Positions 53,061 to 64,000 of a stretch of DNA of 64,000 nucleotides are shown here, piece by piece. This DNA comes from Aphelocoma coerulescens (taxonomy: Eukaryota > Chordata > Aves > Passeriformes > Corvidae). The stretch lies in contig NC_091017.1 in the NCBI RefSeq assembly GCF_041296385.1, forward strand, positions 48,420,214-48,484,213, in the 5' to 3' direction. Both the position numbers and the translations under genes were made by a program. Each line of letters opens with the position of its first letter. Within the stretch, counting starts at the first letter, position 1. Under the pieces are notes generated by a model. It made no database searches. It had not been told where the DNA came from and saw only the letters and a list, made by a program, of their open reading frames with translations.

Positions 53061-53951
53061 CTGCTCTCATGTGAGTCCCTTCCCCCGACTTGCAGCTTTT
53101 CCCGCAACTGCTTTCGAGGGTCCGCTCTTGAAGTTTTTTGGGGTACAATTTTAAGGCTGAGCCGTTCAGAAACAAAGAAACAGAGGCCCTTCTCCTTCCC
53201 TGGGAGCAAAGGGTCTTCCTCATCTTCATCGTTAGGACTATCTCTGGAAGCATCTCTAGGAACTGAGGTTTTCTCCTTTCCCGTTTGGAGCAAAAGCCCT
53301 CATCTGGTCCATCTCTCCCTGTCCAAACTTCTCATGAAATTACAGCTGCGTCAGCATCTGCCTATCTCAGCGCAGGTGCTTTTGCTTACAAGTTGAACAC
53401 TCCACCCCCCATATCTTCATGAAATTACAAAGAGATACTCTGATATATCATAGCTTCACAACAGACTTTCAGCTTTAAGCATCTCCTCTCTCTTCCCTCA
53501 GGTTTTCAGCTCTTCACAGCAATAAAAGGGTTAATCTCACCTCGGCCTTGCAGCTGGAATGTTGAATGTTTCTTATCACAGTGGAGGGGGGGGTTCCGAG
53601 CCGCTCCGGCTGCCCACGGCAAGGCAGTGGGGGGGGTTCCATGGCTGGAACAGGCCCATGGCTCCAGGCTGGCCGTGGCCCAGCCTGGCCCAAGCAGGGC
53701 CTGGCCGGGCCCGCTGCCCCCCGCACGGGGCCTGCAGCCACCTGTCCCAGCGCCGGAAACGAGAGAGAGCTTGGGGGGGAATTTGTCTATTCTTAATGTG
53801 GATCACAGAGGTGGTCACAATTTTAAGTGGCTTAAAGAATTGTCCATATTCAAACTGGCCAGCTGATAGGTTCTGTCAGGTCCCAGAGGAAGCTGCAAGC
53901 ACCCCTTAGCAAGGACATCACGTCAGGGACTATGCTTGCTAACCTATGACA

Positions 53952-53956
53952 CAAAC
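53952..53956. repeat. Right target-site duplication (CAAAC)
   Basis: Exact match to 52689-52693, directly after the CA end of the solo LTR. Confidence 0.85.
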
Positions 53957-56900
53957 AAAAGTATCATTTCAGAATTTGAAATTATTCTGTTAGGTGTTTG
54001 TTATCTTTCTTTTAAAAGAAGGATTTATAAGGATTCTTATTATGATCAACATGTTTGAAAGTATAAAATCCTCTGTTACCTTCTAAAAATAGTTTGATAT
54101 ACTGAAGCAGCCTCTGTGACAGCTATGAGCTACTCTGTTGTTTGGTTTTTAATGAAAAACATCTTTTGCTAGGGTGAGATCATAGGAGATTTGTGATATA
54201 TTGTTTGTTCGACTTTAAGAGTATTGGAAGAAGGCTACACAGTAATTAAATTATCACTGCATATTCTTATGCTATTTAAATAGCCTAACTTAACATCTGC
54301 CTGAGCACATAGCCATTTCTCTCTTGATTGCTTCGTATTTTCAGACACCTTCCTTTACTCGTTCCAATATGCATAAGAATCATATCCAATACTTAGAAAA
54401 GTGAAAGCTGTTGTGCTACCTGATGCCACAGAATTGTGGCAATTGGCATGAGAGTAAACGTGAGAAACATCAGTATTTAAAGTTATCCACACTTTCGTTT
54501 CACATAAGCACCAGCAAGAATTTTTCCTTAGTATTAATTTAGCACTAAAGTTTCTATAATAGAGAAATTTGGGTCAAGAAGGTTGGAGGACATGTTGGAA
54601 GAATGGTTCTTTCTAATTCCAGCTTGCATAGTCAAAAAAGCATGTCTCACCATTTAAAATATTTCAAATCTTAAGAGCTATTTTGACAAAACCCAAATTT
54701 GATTTTTTTTCCCAGACCCATTGTTTGTTGAATCAGAAGATATCTTGCCTTATTTCCAAATAATTGAAATATCTTAAAATAGATATCCTTCAGAGCAGCA
54801 GTTGAGCTTGATCTGTATTTTCACCTAAGACACTTTTTCCTTCCAAGCTGTCGCATTCTATGGCTTTAGTAGCCATGTGTTGATCCAGTTTTTAAGAACA
54901 GTATTTCAAACCCAAATTTATCTTTTTTATCTCTACTGACATAGAGATTAAAAAATTTATATTCCCTTCTCAACAAATGCTCAGTGTTTTCTTTCAATTA
55001 AAAAAATACCGTTTATTTTAGAACAAAATATTTTTTCAATTGTGCTGTCAGGAAGCTGTTTTGGGAAAAGGAGAGGTGGTCTCAGTGGGATTAAGAACTG
55101 AACCAGGAACTCAGACTGTGTATTATTATACAAAACAAACAGGCACACCATGAATTATGTAATGTTACATTTCTATCTTAGGATTCTAATGACAGTGTAA
55201 ACCACTTGAGCTTCAGTTGTATGGCTGATGATGTCAGCAGAACACCTCAGTGGAATTCTAATCTCATAATTCCCAACTGCCCACTATTCAAAATGCATCT
55301 AGACAGAAGAATCAGAAAAGGAGATGATATTTCATTTTGTCATTTATCTTAGGAGTATGAAATCCACTACATTACAACAGTGAGCCTCTTCTTTCAGAAT
55401 GTAATCCTAGAACAAGAAAAAACTATGGATTTTTTACTGAGGTAAAGATTAATTTTGCTTTGAACATGCACATTAATATGAAATACATCCACAGGTTTTT
55501 GAAATAGCAAAATAAATGTGGCAGTGATGTTTTAAAAAAAAATGTCTTGAGCAGAAAGGTCTAAATATTTAGCAAGACATGATGACTTGAACAGAGTAAG
55601 CTTGAATACTAACCATATTACTCAGCTTCCCAATGTCACACATGTCAAAGAGAAGATTTATCTCAAAGGATGGCTGATGCTTCTTGTCATCTGGGGAAGT
55701 TGTTCTGCCTAAGAGAATTGGTAGAGGAATTTGCTATAGCAAAAGCAGAATAGTTCTGACACAAGGACCTATTGGACCCTTATTGAGTTCAATACATCTT
55801 TTAATTTATTCCCAGAAAAAGCAAGATTGGAAAAGGCCTCAGTGATTTTCTTTTCACAGACAGCATGGTGAATATAAGAGGAAAAATAAGGACTTCCCTT
55901 TTTTTTTTAATATTTTTTGTTCCACTGTGAACATATTACTTAAACTCTCTTTCCCATTTTGAGGGGATAACTTCTTTTTTTATTACTGTTTGTGAAACTC
56001 ATAAACAACATCAATTTAATGAAAATCCAGACTGTCACTCATTGATATAACTCCATAAGTTAAATAATTATTTATCAGTTTTTATGAAGAGGTTTTTTTC
56101 TACTGTAAAATGTCATTGAATGCACAGGAAGCTCAAAGCAAGGCAAAGGTACACAGTTCTGCACTCTCCTTCATAAGAAACATGTTCTATTGCCTACTGC
56201 TCTTTGCTTAACTGGGCACTATTAAATATCTTTTGGGGTCATTTGTTAGACTCTGATTTCAGACCTGCCTAATGGGGTTTTGGTCTCTCTTCATTATTCA
56301 TCTCTAATCAGCTTTTTCCCATCCCACAGATATCTGTTGCTAAATCTCCAGACAGGAACGACCAGCTGGCAAATCGCAGACAGTCTTTGAATTCAAGCAG
56401 ATTTAGTAGGGTTTCAGTGAATGTTTATAAGGATTAAGCTAATTGAATATAAGATTTACAGTGCTTCTTTTAACCAGTGCCGTTCTATAATAGAAAGAGA
56501 ATTACTGGTATATCTTAAAACAGTAATCTAATTTACTCATGGGTATAACTTCCTTGAGTACAGACACAGCCACTGCCAATTTAAAGCAACACAGCAGATT
56601 TAATTTTAACTTCTACATTGTTTGAATAATTGAAAGGTCATCATCTGCAGTTACATATGATATAGACAAATAGGAAAGTCACACTTGACACATCAGGTGC
56701 AATTAGAATCAAATGTTAGTTCTTTCAAAAGAAAGTCTACAGTCTTCAAACAAAAAGTACAGATTCTTAGAGTTGGTCATTTCTAAGGAAACTCGGTGCT
56801 TTAAATGCCTCAAAATAAGGCTTACTTGTGTTCATTGCAAGTAGTTGGCAAGAATAAAAAATATTGTCTATGTTAATTTGACAAGAACAGAAAAAGAAAA

Positions 56901-57525
56901 AGCATTCCTAGAAAATTAATTCCCAAGTCTCCAGTCATTTATTTTATGTCCTGTCTTAAGGACTTTTCCCCAAACCTCTGCATCATTTAGTAGGCTGGAG
57001 AGAACAATTGTCTGTTTAAGTATAAAGCCCTTCCTTCCTGGGAACAGAAATGGATTTTCATCCTGCTTATTAATTTAGTTCATTAATAATTTAAAGCAGA
57101 TCTCAATTTCTTCATGTTCAGGCCTAAACAGGTGCATAATGTCACTGTTGTATTCCAGCTGTCTTTTTGAGTTTGTTTTTTTTTTTTTAAGTGAGATATT
57201 TGAATATTTCTTATGTATCCCTTCCTCTTCTCACATATCCCTCACTAGGCTATATGTGACTTATTGTGCTAAACAATTTCTTTACAGTATTTTGAACTTT
57301 TTTTCAGTGGAAGATAAATAAATAAGGCTGGGTCTGTTTAAGAGCACAGCTGAAAACGCTTTATTTAGGTTAAAGCTGACAGGTGAGTTTTTTAAGGTTC
57401 TGCCAAAATCACCAACCAGAATGAAAATAGGTTAAAACTTATTTTGATGATGATAATTTTACCAATGTAATTTCTGTTTTAAATGGCTGCTAATATTAGA
57501 ATTAGGCACGAATTTACTGCGGAAA

Positions 57526-57549
57526 ATAAATAATAATAATAATTATTTA
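57526..57549. repeat. (AAT)n repeat
   Basis: AAATAAATAATAATAATAAT-type sequence, four or more AAT units with AAAT at the edges. Confidence 0.8.
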
Positions 57550-58235
57550 AATAAAGAAATGTCACCTGCAAACAGCTGTGACCACTTAGCCTTGCAGTCG
57601 TATCCAGGTTGATACGAATCTTCCTGTGTCAGTTATGACACCGTTATTGCTTAAGATCCTCAATCATTTTAACTTCTGATCCTGAGTCAAACTGTGGGCT
57701 GAGCAGAAAGAGAAGAAAACATTCCTTCCCCCTGGCCTCAGGTAATCCAAAAAACATTTAGAAGACACCCTTCTTATTTTAACATAACCTAAGCCTTTCT
57801 GCCATCATTTTATCATTTTTTAGTCCAGCTGCTTAGGATTCATCTTAACCAGGTTAACATCCTTTAGGGTTATATGCCTTACACCATTCTCACGAGTCTG
57901 AAACCCAGGAAGCAGCCAAAAGCAAATCCCCGAGCAGCCTGGGATTCAGACACATATAGCAGGTCTCAGAGCAGCTAATGAGACTGTGTACTGTGCTGAT
58001 TTGCTCCAGTGGTGAGGTTCTGCATATGGATAAGCAACAGGCTGCTGCATTTCCTGTTACGATTTTCTTTTACCTTTTAAATGTATTTGTCTCTTCCCTG
58101 TTCTTGAAAGAAGTGTTTCAGTCTTTAAAGGAACATCAGCTTCAGACCAGTTTAAATAACATTTTCCCTAGAATAATATATAATAGCATTTAAAAGATTG
58201 GAAAACAGCTTTTAATCTGCTTTAGGAAATCAGTT

Positions 58236-58253
58236 AAGAAAAGAAAAGAAAGG
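58236..58253. repeat. (AAAAG)n repeat
   Basis: Three AAAAG-type units in a purine run. Short microsatellite. Confidence 0.75.
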
Positions 58254-60205
58254 ATATGGTTAAAATGGCAGCATTATTTCATACTTGAATGCTAAGAGCC
58301 TTTGTCATGCATCATTTTAAAAAGGTGAAGTGTTGAATTAATTTTTAAAGTACAAGACTGTTGTGGTTGATTATGAGGAAATCAATTACCCCCCAAATGC
58401 TGTAGTAATGGGTAAAAATTATTTCTTAATACTTCATTATTACTAGGTGGTAGACAAACCTTTTAAAAACAGCAACAGATGTATTTAGGTGACCTGATTC
58501 AAAACTGTGAAAGGCCTGGATATTTGCCCCAATATATATTCTTGTTATACTCACATACACTCTTGCTGGCATTAGTAATATATGGAAATCATGCTTACTG
58601 ATAGCTAAGTACTATCCTTCATTATACCCTTTTTTATTCTTTCATTTCCTTCTCCTATTTTTACATTTGAAACTGAGAATAGCTTGCCCCAACACTGGTG
58701 AATTGGTTTGGGTACTGGGGAGCAGAAATGAAAAAATTTGTGTGGACTTGACTGAAGAGGAAATATGGGTCTACACAGGTACGCCCGCTCCTTGTTCTTT
58801 ATGCTCATTCATTTGCATTCTGTGTATAAATACAAGGTGGTGACAACAAAAGAGAAACTATGATATCAGTATTTGAATTTCTGAAGGAGGGATTTAGGTC
58901 CTCACAGGACTTAATGAAAATTTGTAGTGCTATATACAATTTTAGCTATCTTACATATAGTTGTAGACTTGAACTTAATCTGTAAAAGTAGCAAGTAGTG
59001 ATAATTCTGAGATTAAAAACAAAACAATCTGCAAAGAGTTTTTTTGTTCTGTGGTCCAAAGTATGGCTACCTGGCTTAAACAAAACACAGAACTGATAAT
59101 TTATAGACTACACTTAAATAATCTTTGATGAGCAGCCAGGGAAAGCTTTTATCAGGTTAGTGATCCCTATTCAGGGACATACCTATGTACGGTATCTCCC
59201 TGAATACAACACTTTTCAGACTTTTAGATTTTCATTGCTACAAAATATCCCTTATTATCTGACCTGATGTGCATATTTGACTCTTCTTCACCCAAATCGT
59301 ACTTGTTTCTGTGCTTACATATGGAATCTGAAAAAATGTAAAATGACTTATTGATATGCTGTTAAATGGAACAAACTGTAAAATGAGACATCAGAAAGAT
59401 CTTAAGAAAAAATGCAGGTGGGAAGCAGAAGATCAAGAAAACACAACAGATTCCTTATTTTCCAACTTCCTTCATTGAGCCCACAGTGTACATTTTTCTC
59501 GATGACCCTGAAACATTTAAACCAAAACAAAATTCTACTAACACAGGACAGTCTTTATTTTGATGGCTGAAAGACATCAGTTGTAAAGATAGGAGATGAT
59601 ATCATGGGCCTGACTAGGTGATAATTATGATATTGTAACTGCAATTTGGCATGTTTAAGATTACAGCATTGTAATTACTTATGTCTTGAAAAATCTAAAA
59701 TGGTCCCTTGAGAAAGCATACAAAACTTTCTTTGTAAAAAGAAAAAATCTTTTTTCTTATAAACAAAATAACAGTAATCCATTTTCTTCTATGGATAGGA
59801 GAAGAAATAGACATGCTTCTGTTTTCTCAGATGATGCTTGATTGTCATTTTATGGTGTATACTAATATTTGATTCTGCCAGTTGAAAGATAGATTGCTAG
59901 CATACCCTCCTGAATAAATAAAAGAGGTTTTCCTCAAACAAGACGGAGCATATCACATGAACAATACAGAAGAGAAACAGGATAAAATAGCAAAATTGGA
60001 AATTCAGTATAAAATAATACTTCTGCTGTTCCAATCAAGACATACAACAGATGTGTCACTGTGGCCAGATAAAAAATAATATTGTTTTGCTACAGACACA
60101 AACCACCTTTCCCATTAGAAATAATGTCTTGTTATGACTGGCTTGGCAGTATAGTACATTTGGCACAAGTGAGAACACCCATGGTGTACTACCAAGCTTA
60201 TGATG

Positions 60206-60229
60206 ATTATCCATCTCGTGATGGATAAT
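60206..60229. repeat. 10-bp inverted repeat with TCGT loop
   Basis: ATTATCCATC (60206-60215) pairs perfectly with GATGGATAAT (60220-60229) across a 4-base loop, TCGT. It would form a compact hairpin. No poly-U or other RNA signal follows it. Confidence 0.88.
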
Positions 60230-60371
60230 GTTCAGAAAAAAATTTCATCATAATGGTATAACAAACAGGTACTTAAGCAGATGTTTTATCTGAACATAGT
60301 TCAGAAACCTAAAAGAAGGCAGACGTTTGCTTCTGCTCATCAGTTCTTCTTTAGTATTTAATTTCTTTTGG

Positions 60372-60432
60372 GATATATTCTTTAGATATATTCTTTAAGG
60401 AAGATAAGATATATTCTTAAGATATATTCTTT
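60372..60432. repeat. Four-copy GATATATTCTTT repeat
   Basis: GATATATTCTTT occurs at 60372-60383, 60385-60396, 60408-60419 (last base A) and 60421-60432. Spacing is 12-13 bp within pairs and 23 bp between them, suggesting a 13-bp unit that then duplicated as a block. Confidence 0.88.
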
Positions 60433-60492
60433 GAGGAATCTATGTAAGATTATTCATAAAATAAAAAGTGGCTAAAAGTCTTGTTACTCTGA

Positions 60493-60965
60493 CATAGAAA
60501 GTGGGTCTCCAGCCTGCTGATATGCTCAGCTCCTTTTGCAGCTGACATACTACCAGACACAGATCTGTCCCAGTTTGAACAGTTGTACAGGGAGAAGAGC
60601 TCCTCTTGGCAAGGCGAGCTCCTTGTTGCTGGAAGAAGTAATGTGGGTCATGCTCATAATGGCCATTTCAGCGTAACTCAGCCGAGTGTCATTGCAGGAG
60701 GAAAAGCACGAGAAAGCCTGAGCTGTGAGCTGGCACACGGCTACTCCATTACACCACTTTCCTTTCAGAGCTAGAACCGTACAGAGCTGCCCCCATTAGG
60801 ACAGTGACAGATAATCTGCAAACAAGGAAACTCAAGCAGACCTTTGAACTTTCCATGCTGTACTTTACGGAGTTTGTCAAGCACCTTGAAAGGGTTGTAG
60901 ATGTGCACCCATCGCAGTCAAATTATTATTCCAATAGTTGTTGTCTGCCTTCCAATGACCCTGTA
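60493..60965 (+). other. CpG-retaining block: possible exon or conserved element
   Basis: This block is richer in G+C and keeps several CpG sites (near 60617, 60672, 60683, 60709, 60739, 60777, 60868, 60913) in a window where CpG is scarce. A plus-strand frame is open for 94 codons (60493-60774), and a good acceptor (CTCCTTTTGCAG ending at 60541) lies inside it. The frame includes DTDLSQFEQLYREKSSSWQ. A second plus-strand frame then opens from about 60767 and runs to a stop at 60979-60981, with residues such as KLKQTFELSMLYFTEFVKHL. I recognise neither. Two successive protein-like frames could mean a frameshifted old coding copy or chance within a conserved non-coding element. No donor is obvious. 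Confidence 0.3.
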
Positions 60966-63900
60966 AAATCGAAATAGAATTCCTTAGCCCCAGTCCTAAT
61001 TTCCTAGTTGATTGTAATACACTCTGGAAGACTATAGTTTCTTCTATTTTACTGATTAATGCTACATGTATATTAAATAAATTTTTAAATTTTTCATGGT
61101 GAAAGCGTGTAAGCTGTTGAATATTGGAGCAGCTGAGTCTGTAGCATAACTAGGTCCTTGCTCAGTTCCAATTATCCTGATAACTATGAATCAGACCCTG
61201 AGAAGAAGTTTTCAGTTCTGCTCTATGGCTTCATTGGTAAGCAGATTTAATCAAGTTCTCATCCTGCAATTTTTCATTGGGGTGGGTGTGGTTGTAACTG
61301 GCTCCATTCAGTAAATGACCACACAGAGGAGCAGCCAGCTGTTTCCCTTCTAGCTGGCATATTCACTGGGAGTGGGGAATGCATTCTTGCAATTTGGATG
61401 CTCCAGCATGATTCTGGCATTAGGACCACTCATGAGGTCACAAATCATCCTCTTGCACATTTCTGCTTACAATAAAAGTAAGAATTTTCAGATTTTAAGT
61501 GCTGGACAACAACTATGAATAAAGGACTCAATTTCTCTGTCAATGTCCCAAACAAGGTAATTTGAGCTTAATAAAACTCTTTTTTTGTGTGTGTGTGAAA
61601 AATAGACATGTCTATTAATTTCATGATGGCAGTAATAATCTCAGAGACCTAAATCGTTTTGTTTGAATTTGACTCTTCAAAATCTATGCAGTCTGCTATA
61701 ACACCTGATTTCAGCTGCCCATTTACAACTACCAAATTAAAAATTCATACTTTATGAATAAAAAGTAAGGCATTAGTCCAGAAGTTTGTGAGTAGGCTAA
61801 GGAACTTTCAATCTTAAAATCCTGAGCCTTTATTACACTGAAATAATATTTTTCCTTCCCCCCACACCTCCCCTTGCTAACATCGTCTTTATGTAATTAT
61901 TGAAACTCACACCACATGAGGGAAGAAAAAAAATAGTAACCCTCTGGAAAAGGAGATTGGAAACTAAGGCAATTCAGATTGTCTTGTAGTTAAAGCATTG
62001 GCTAAGAGTCAGATAATGCAGGGTTAGGATCTGATGCAAACTTCCTGTGTGAGTTTTCTGAAAGCTGTTTCAAGCCAAACTATCATAGTCTGTTTCATCA
62101 TAGTGAGCTAGAGCATGCTCCCCTATGATTCATTTGGAACTACTTGTGGAGCAAAGCATCATGCCTCCTTGTGAAAGTGGGAAAAATCTTACCTTCATTT
62201 TCCTCCTCCCTAGTCCCTGAATCAATAGGATGGTAATACAAATGGGAACTTGCCTCCACAAAATGTTCTATTTATTGCCTCACTTGTGTTGTTCAGATAT
62301 TTCCATGATGGTGTTAATGGTCTTGCTCCAAAAAAGTATATAAGCGTGCTTCTGGCCTTAAACACAACCACCACCACTAAACTTTATGGCTTACTTAAGT
62401 ATATGACCATTAAATCATGGAGAAGTCTGAGTGAAATCTGATTGCTATACTTAGCACCTCTGAACTGTGGAGTTCTGGAAATACCTACAGCAGTGCTGAA
62501 AGAGCAGTTGTCTTGGGCTCACTTCTACCTCCAATACGAGGAGGTCATTTAGACTTCCTGATTGATGAAGATTCCCCCTCAAATATTATACGTGATAAAG
62601 AAAATCTTACCTGAGCAAGTCTCTATGTATGGCAACAAAACACTTGTGTACTACTTTAAAGAGTTCTATCCTGTGTTGTCTAATGATGTTGTTTTGTTTT
62701 ACAACTAAGTCTATACACATTGCATGTAGGAACAGTTTTATACCCCAGTTCAGAATAGAACATATATTTCATTGATCATTGTTTCCCCACTGTTCAAAGA
62801 TACTGCATATTATTCAAGAATTGCAGTGAACATTTTCTATAATCAAGCTTTTAAAATATTCCTTAGTCTGGGACAAGGATTAAATTTCTATCCCATTCCT
62901 ACTGAGAGTTTAAATCCACATTTGAAGCTTGATATTTAAACAGATTATTACACCTTTTCCATTCCTTTGGCCAGCTTCATATTTAGTAGCTCTTGTTTTT
63001 AAATGGCACTTCAATTAGATTAAACTAAATTGTGATATGTTGCCCCAAACAACCTCAAAAGCAATATCTTCAATTTCTTTATCTGTAAAATTTTGTTTTA
63101 CATGAAAGATAAGTATTTTGTATAAGAAATGTGTCAGCTTTTCTGGGGTTATATTATCAGCAGCACATGTGGATTTGTAGTGTTGTGGTCTACTCTAGAG
63201 TATTCTGGCAGTCAAAATACACTTCAGTACATAACTTATACAGTATCATATGACATAGCCACAGGCAGCTTCACACGAGAGCTCAAAAATAATTTGCTTG
63301 GTAAATTAGCTATTTAATATTGCAGCAATATTTGATTAATTAGTCTTCCAATTTATTAGTGATACATGGAAATTCAGAATTAGAGACTCCTGTTCATTAT
63401 ACAGAAAAATTATACATTTAAATTAGCTTCCAGTTAATAATGTAGATACTTTATATATCTACTAGTACTCAGTATCACCACGTATCCACATTGTTGATAA
63501 TTCAGAACTCATCACTGCAGTTTTTCCATCATCAGATTTGTATTGACTTAGTCACATACAAAATCTTTCTGCTATGCAAGAGCATTCTTTACCGAATGGT
63601 CAATTGCATTTGAAAGTTGTTATTTGATGCATGAATTCAGACTGTGTTCTCCTAAATTTCTTTTGTAAATCAGAGATGACCTATTGCTTGCAATTCTGAC
63701 ACTTGATTTCTCATCTACCACCACAAAAACTTCTGCTGGTAGATGCTTGTTGTAGGTCAGTGACCCTCTGTAAGAGAGACATGCAAAATATTTTATCTGA
63801 TGGAGCTGGACAGCAACAACATAATTGCAAATTGCTGCCCTGACTCCATATTGTTGTGTTGCCTCACACTTTTATCACAATACTCAGGCAGGAGTGCAAG

Positions 63901-64000
63901 CAAGCACTGAAGTCGCACCAGAAGGCAAATATAATGCAATATCAGGATGTCACTATTCAGTTATTTCTCAGCCCTCTGTGATTTTGTTCAGCGGGAGTAC
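60966..64000. other. Non-coding DNA, possible regulatory stretch at 61090-61490
   Basis: The part 61090-61490 is of higher complexity than its flanks and rich in recognisable short motifs. The rest is AT-rich with a short GT run (61587-61597) and no exon, repeat family or RNA gene that I can support. Confidence 0.5.

Larger units (their letters stand above)
52694..53951 (-). mobile_element. Complete solo LTR of a songbird-type endogenous retrovirus
   Basis: On the plus strand the element begins TGTAGTGGTTTGGTCC and ends GCTAACCTATGACA, giving TG...CA ends over 1258 bp. It is flanked by a perfect 5-bp duplication, CAAAC. Five bp is typical of ERVL-class insertion, though duplication length alone does not fix the class. 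On the minus strand an AATAAA signal (complement of 52796-52801) lies about 100 bp from the 3' end, which sets orientation. The U3 part holds a very GC-rich stretch (53580-53770) rich in GGCC and CCTGG. A roughly 31-bp segment is repeated with two mismatches (52943-52973 and 53030-53060). No internal viral sequence flanks it. It contains a 102-codon minus-strand frame (52985-53293) and a 116-codon plus-strand frame (53559-53909), neither recognised as a protein. Clean ends and an intact duplication suggest a fairly young insertion. Confidence 0.93.
53957..60492. other. AT-rich non-coding DNA, no gene seen
   Basis: Holds an AAT repeat (57526-57549), an AAAAG repeat (58236-58253), the perfect hairpin at 60206-60229 and a GATATATTCTTT repeat (60372-60432). 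The block 57480-57680 looks less degenerate and is discussed as a possible regulatory element. No recognised transposon. Confidence 0.6.

Noticed and set aside
53559..53909. 116-codon open frame and several overlapping frames on both strands
   Set aside because: They fall in the GC-rich U3 of the solo LTR, where stop codons are rare in all frames. Simultaneous openness on both strands argues against coding.
1..64000. tRNA, rRNA, CRISPR arrays, prokaryotic operons or insertion sequences
   Set aside because: No sequence with tRNA box structure, rRNA similarity or regularly spaced repeats was seen, and composition and repeats are those of a bird nuclear genome.

Overview
The window reads as a stretch of vertebrate nuclear DNA, almost certainly from a bird and most likely a songbird (passerine). 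The sequence is AT-rich and full of poly-A/T runs and short simple repeats. It has no long open frames, no operons and no bacterial signals. Every transposable element I can recognise is of avian type: two CR1 LINE fragments, one of them with the CR1-specific 3' end of repeated ATTCTRTG octamers, and LTRs of bird endogenous retroviruses. I cannot name the species or chromosome, and I see no exon of a gene I recognise. The window is therefore either a long intron or an intergenic desert.

Layout. 1-5127: AT-rich unique DNA with a short TTTA/TTAA repeat and a small palindrome. 5128-5711: a solo LTR on the minus strand. 5714-20440: unique DNA with a GC-richer block (8160-8640), two weak exon candidates (11252 and 12738) and a perfect 24-bp tandem duplication (13020-13067). 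20440-21170: an unexplained GC-richer block that could be an old retroelement or pseudogene remnant. 21171-30680: unique DNA with an ATAAA-type repeat. 30681-31219: a small repeat of 14-bp units, then a CR1 3' end on the plus strand with an internal deletion. 40480-40620: a second CR1 fragment, broken at both ends. 44404-44566: the best-looking exon candidate, flanked by good splice signals. 44700-45350: a probable third LTR fragment on the plus strand. 52694-53951: a complete solo LTR of 1258 bp on the minus strand, with TG...CA ends and a perfect 5-bp target-site duplication (CAAAC). 53957-64000: unique DNA with short repeats and two or three CpG-retaining or motif-rich blocks (57480-57680, 60493-60965, 61090-61490) that could be conserved regulatory elements or an exon.

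No set of genes works together here, and I found no convincing new biological system. The firmest results are the LTRs and CR1 pieces. The most useful leads are the exon candidates, the CpG-retaining block near 60.5-61 kb, and several perfect short inverted repeats, including a double AP-1 palindrome at 41436-41459 and a 23-bp palindrome at 34567-34589. Statements about base composition are by eye, not computed.
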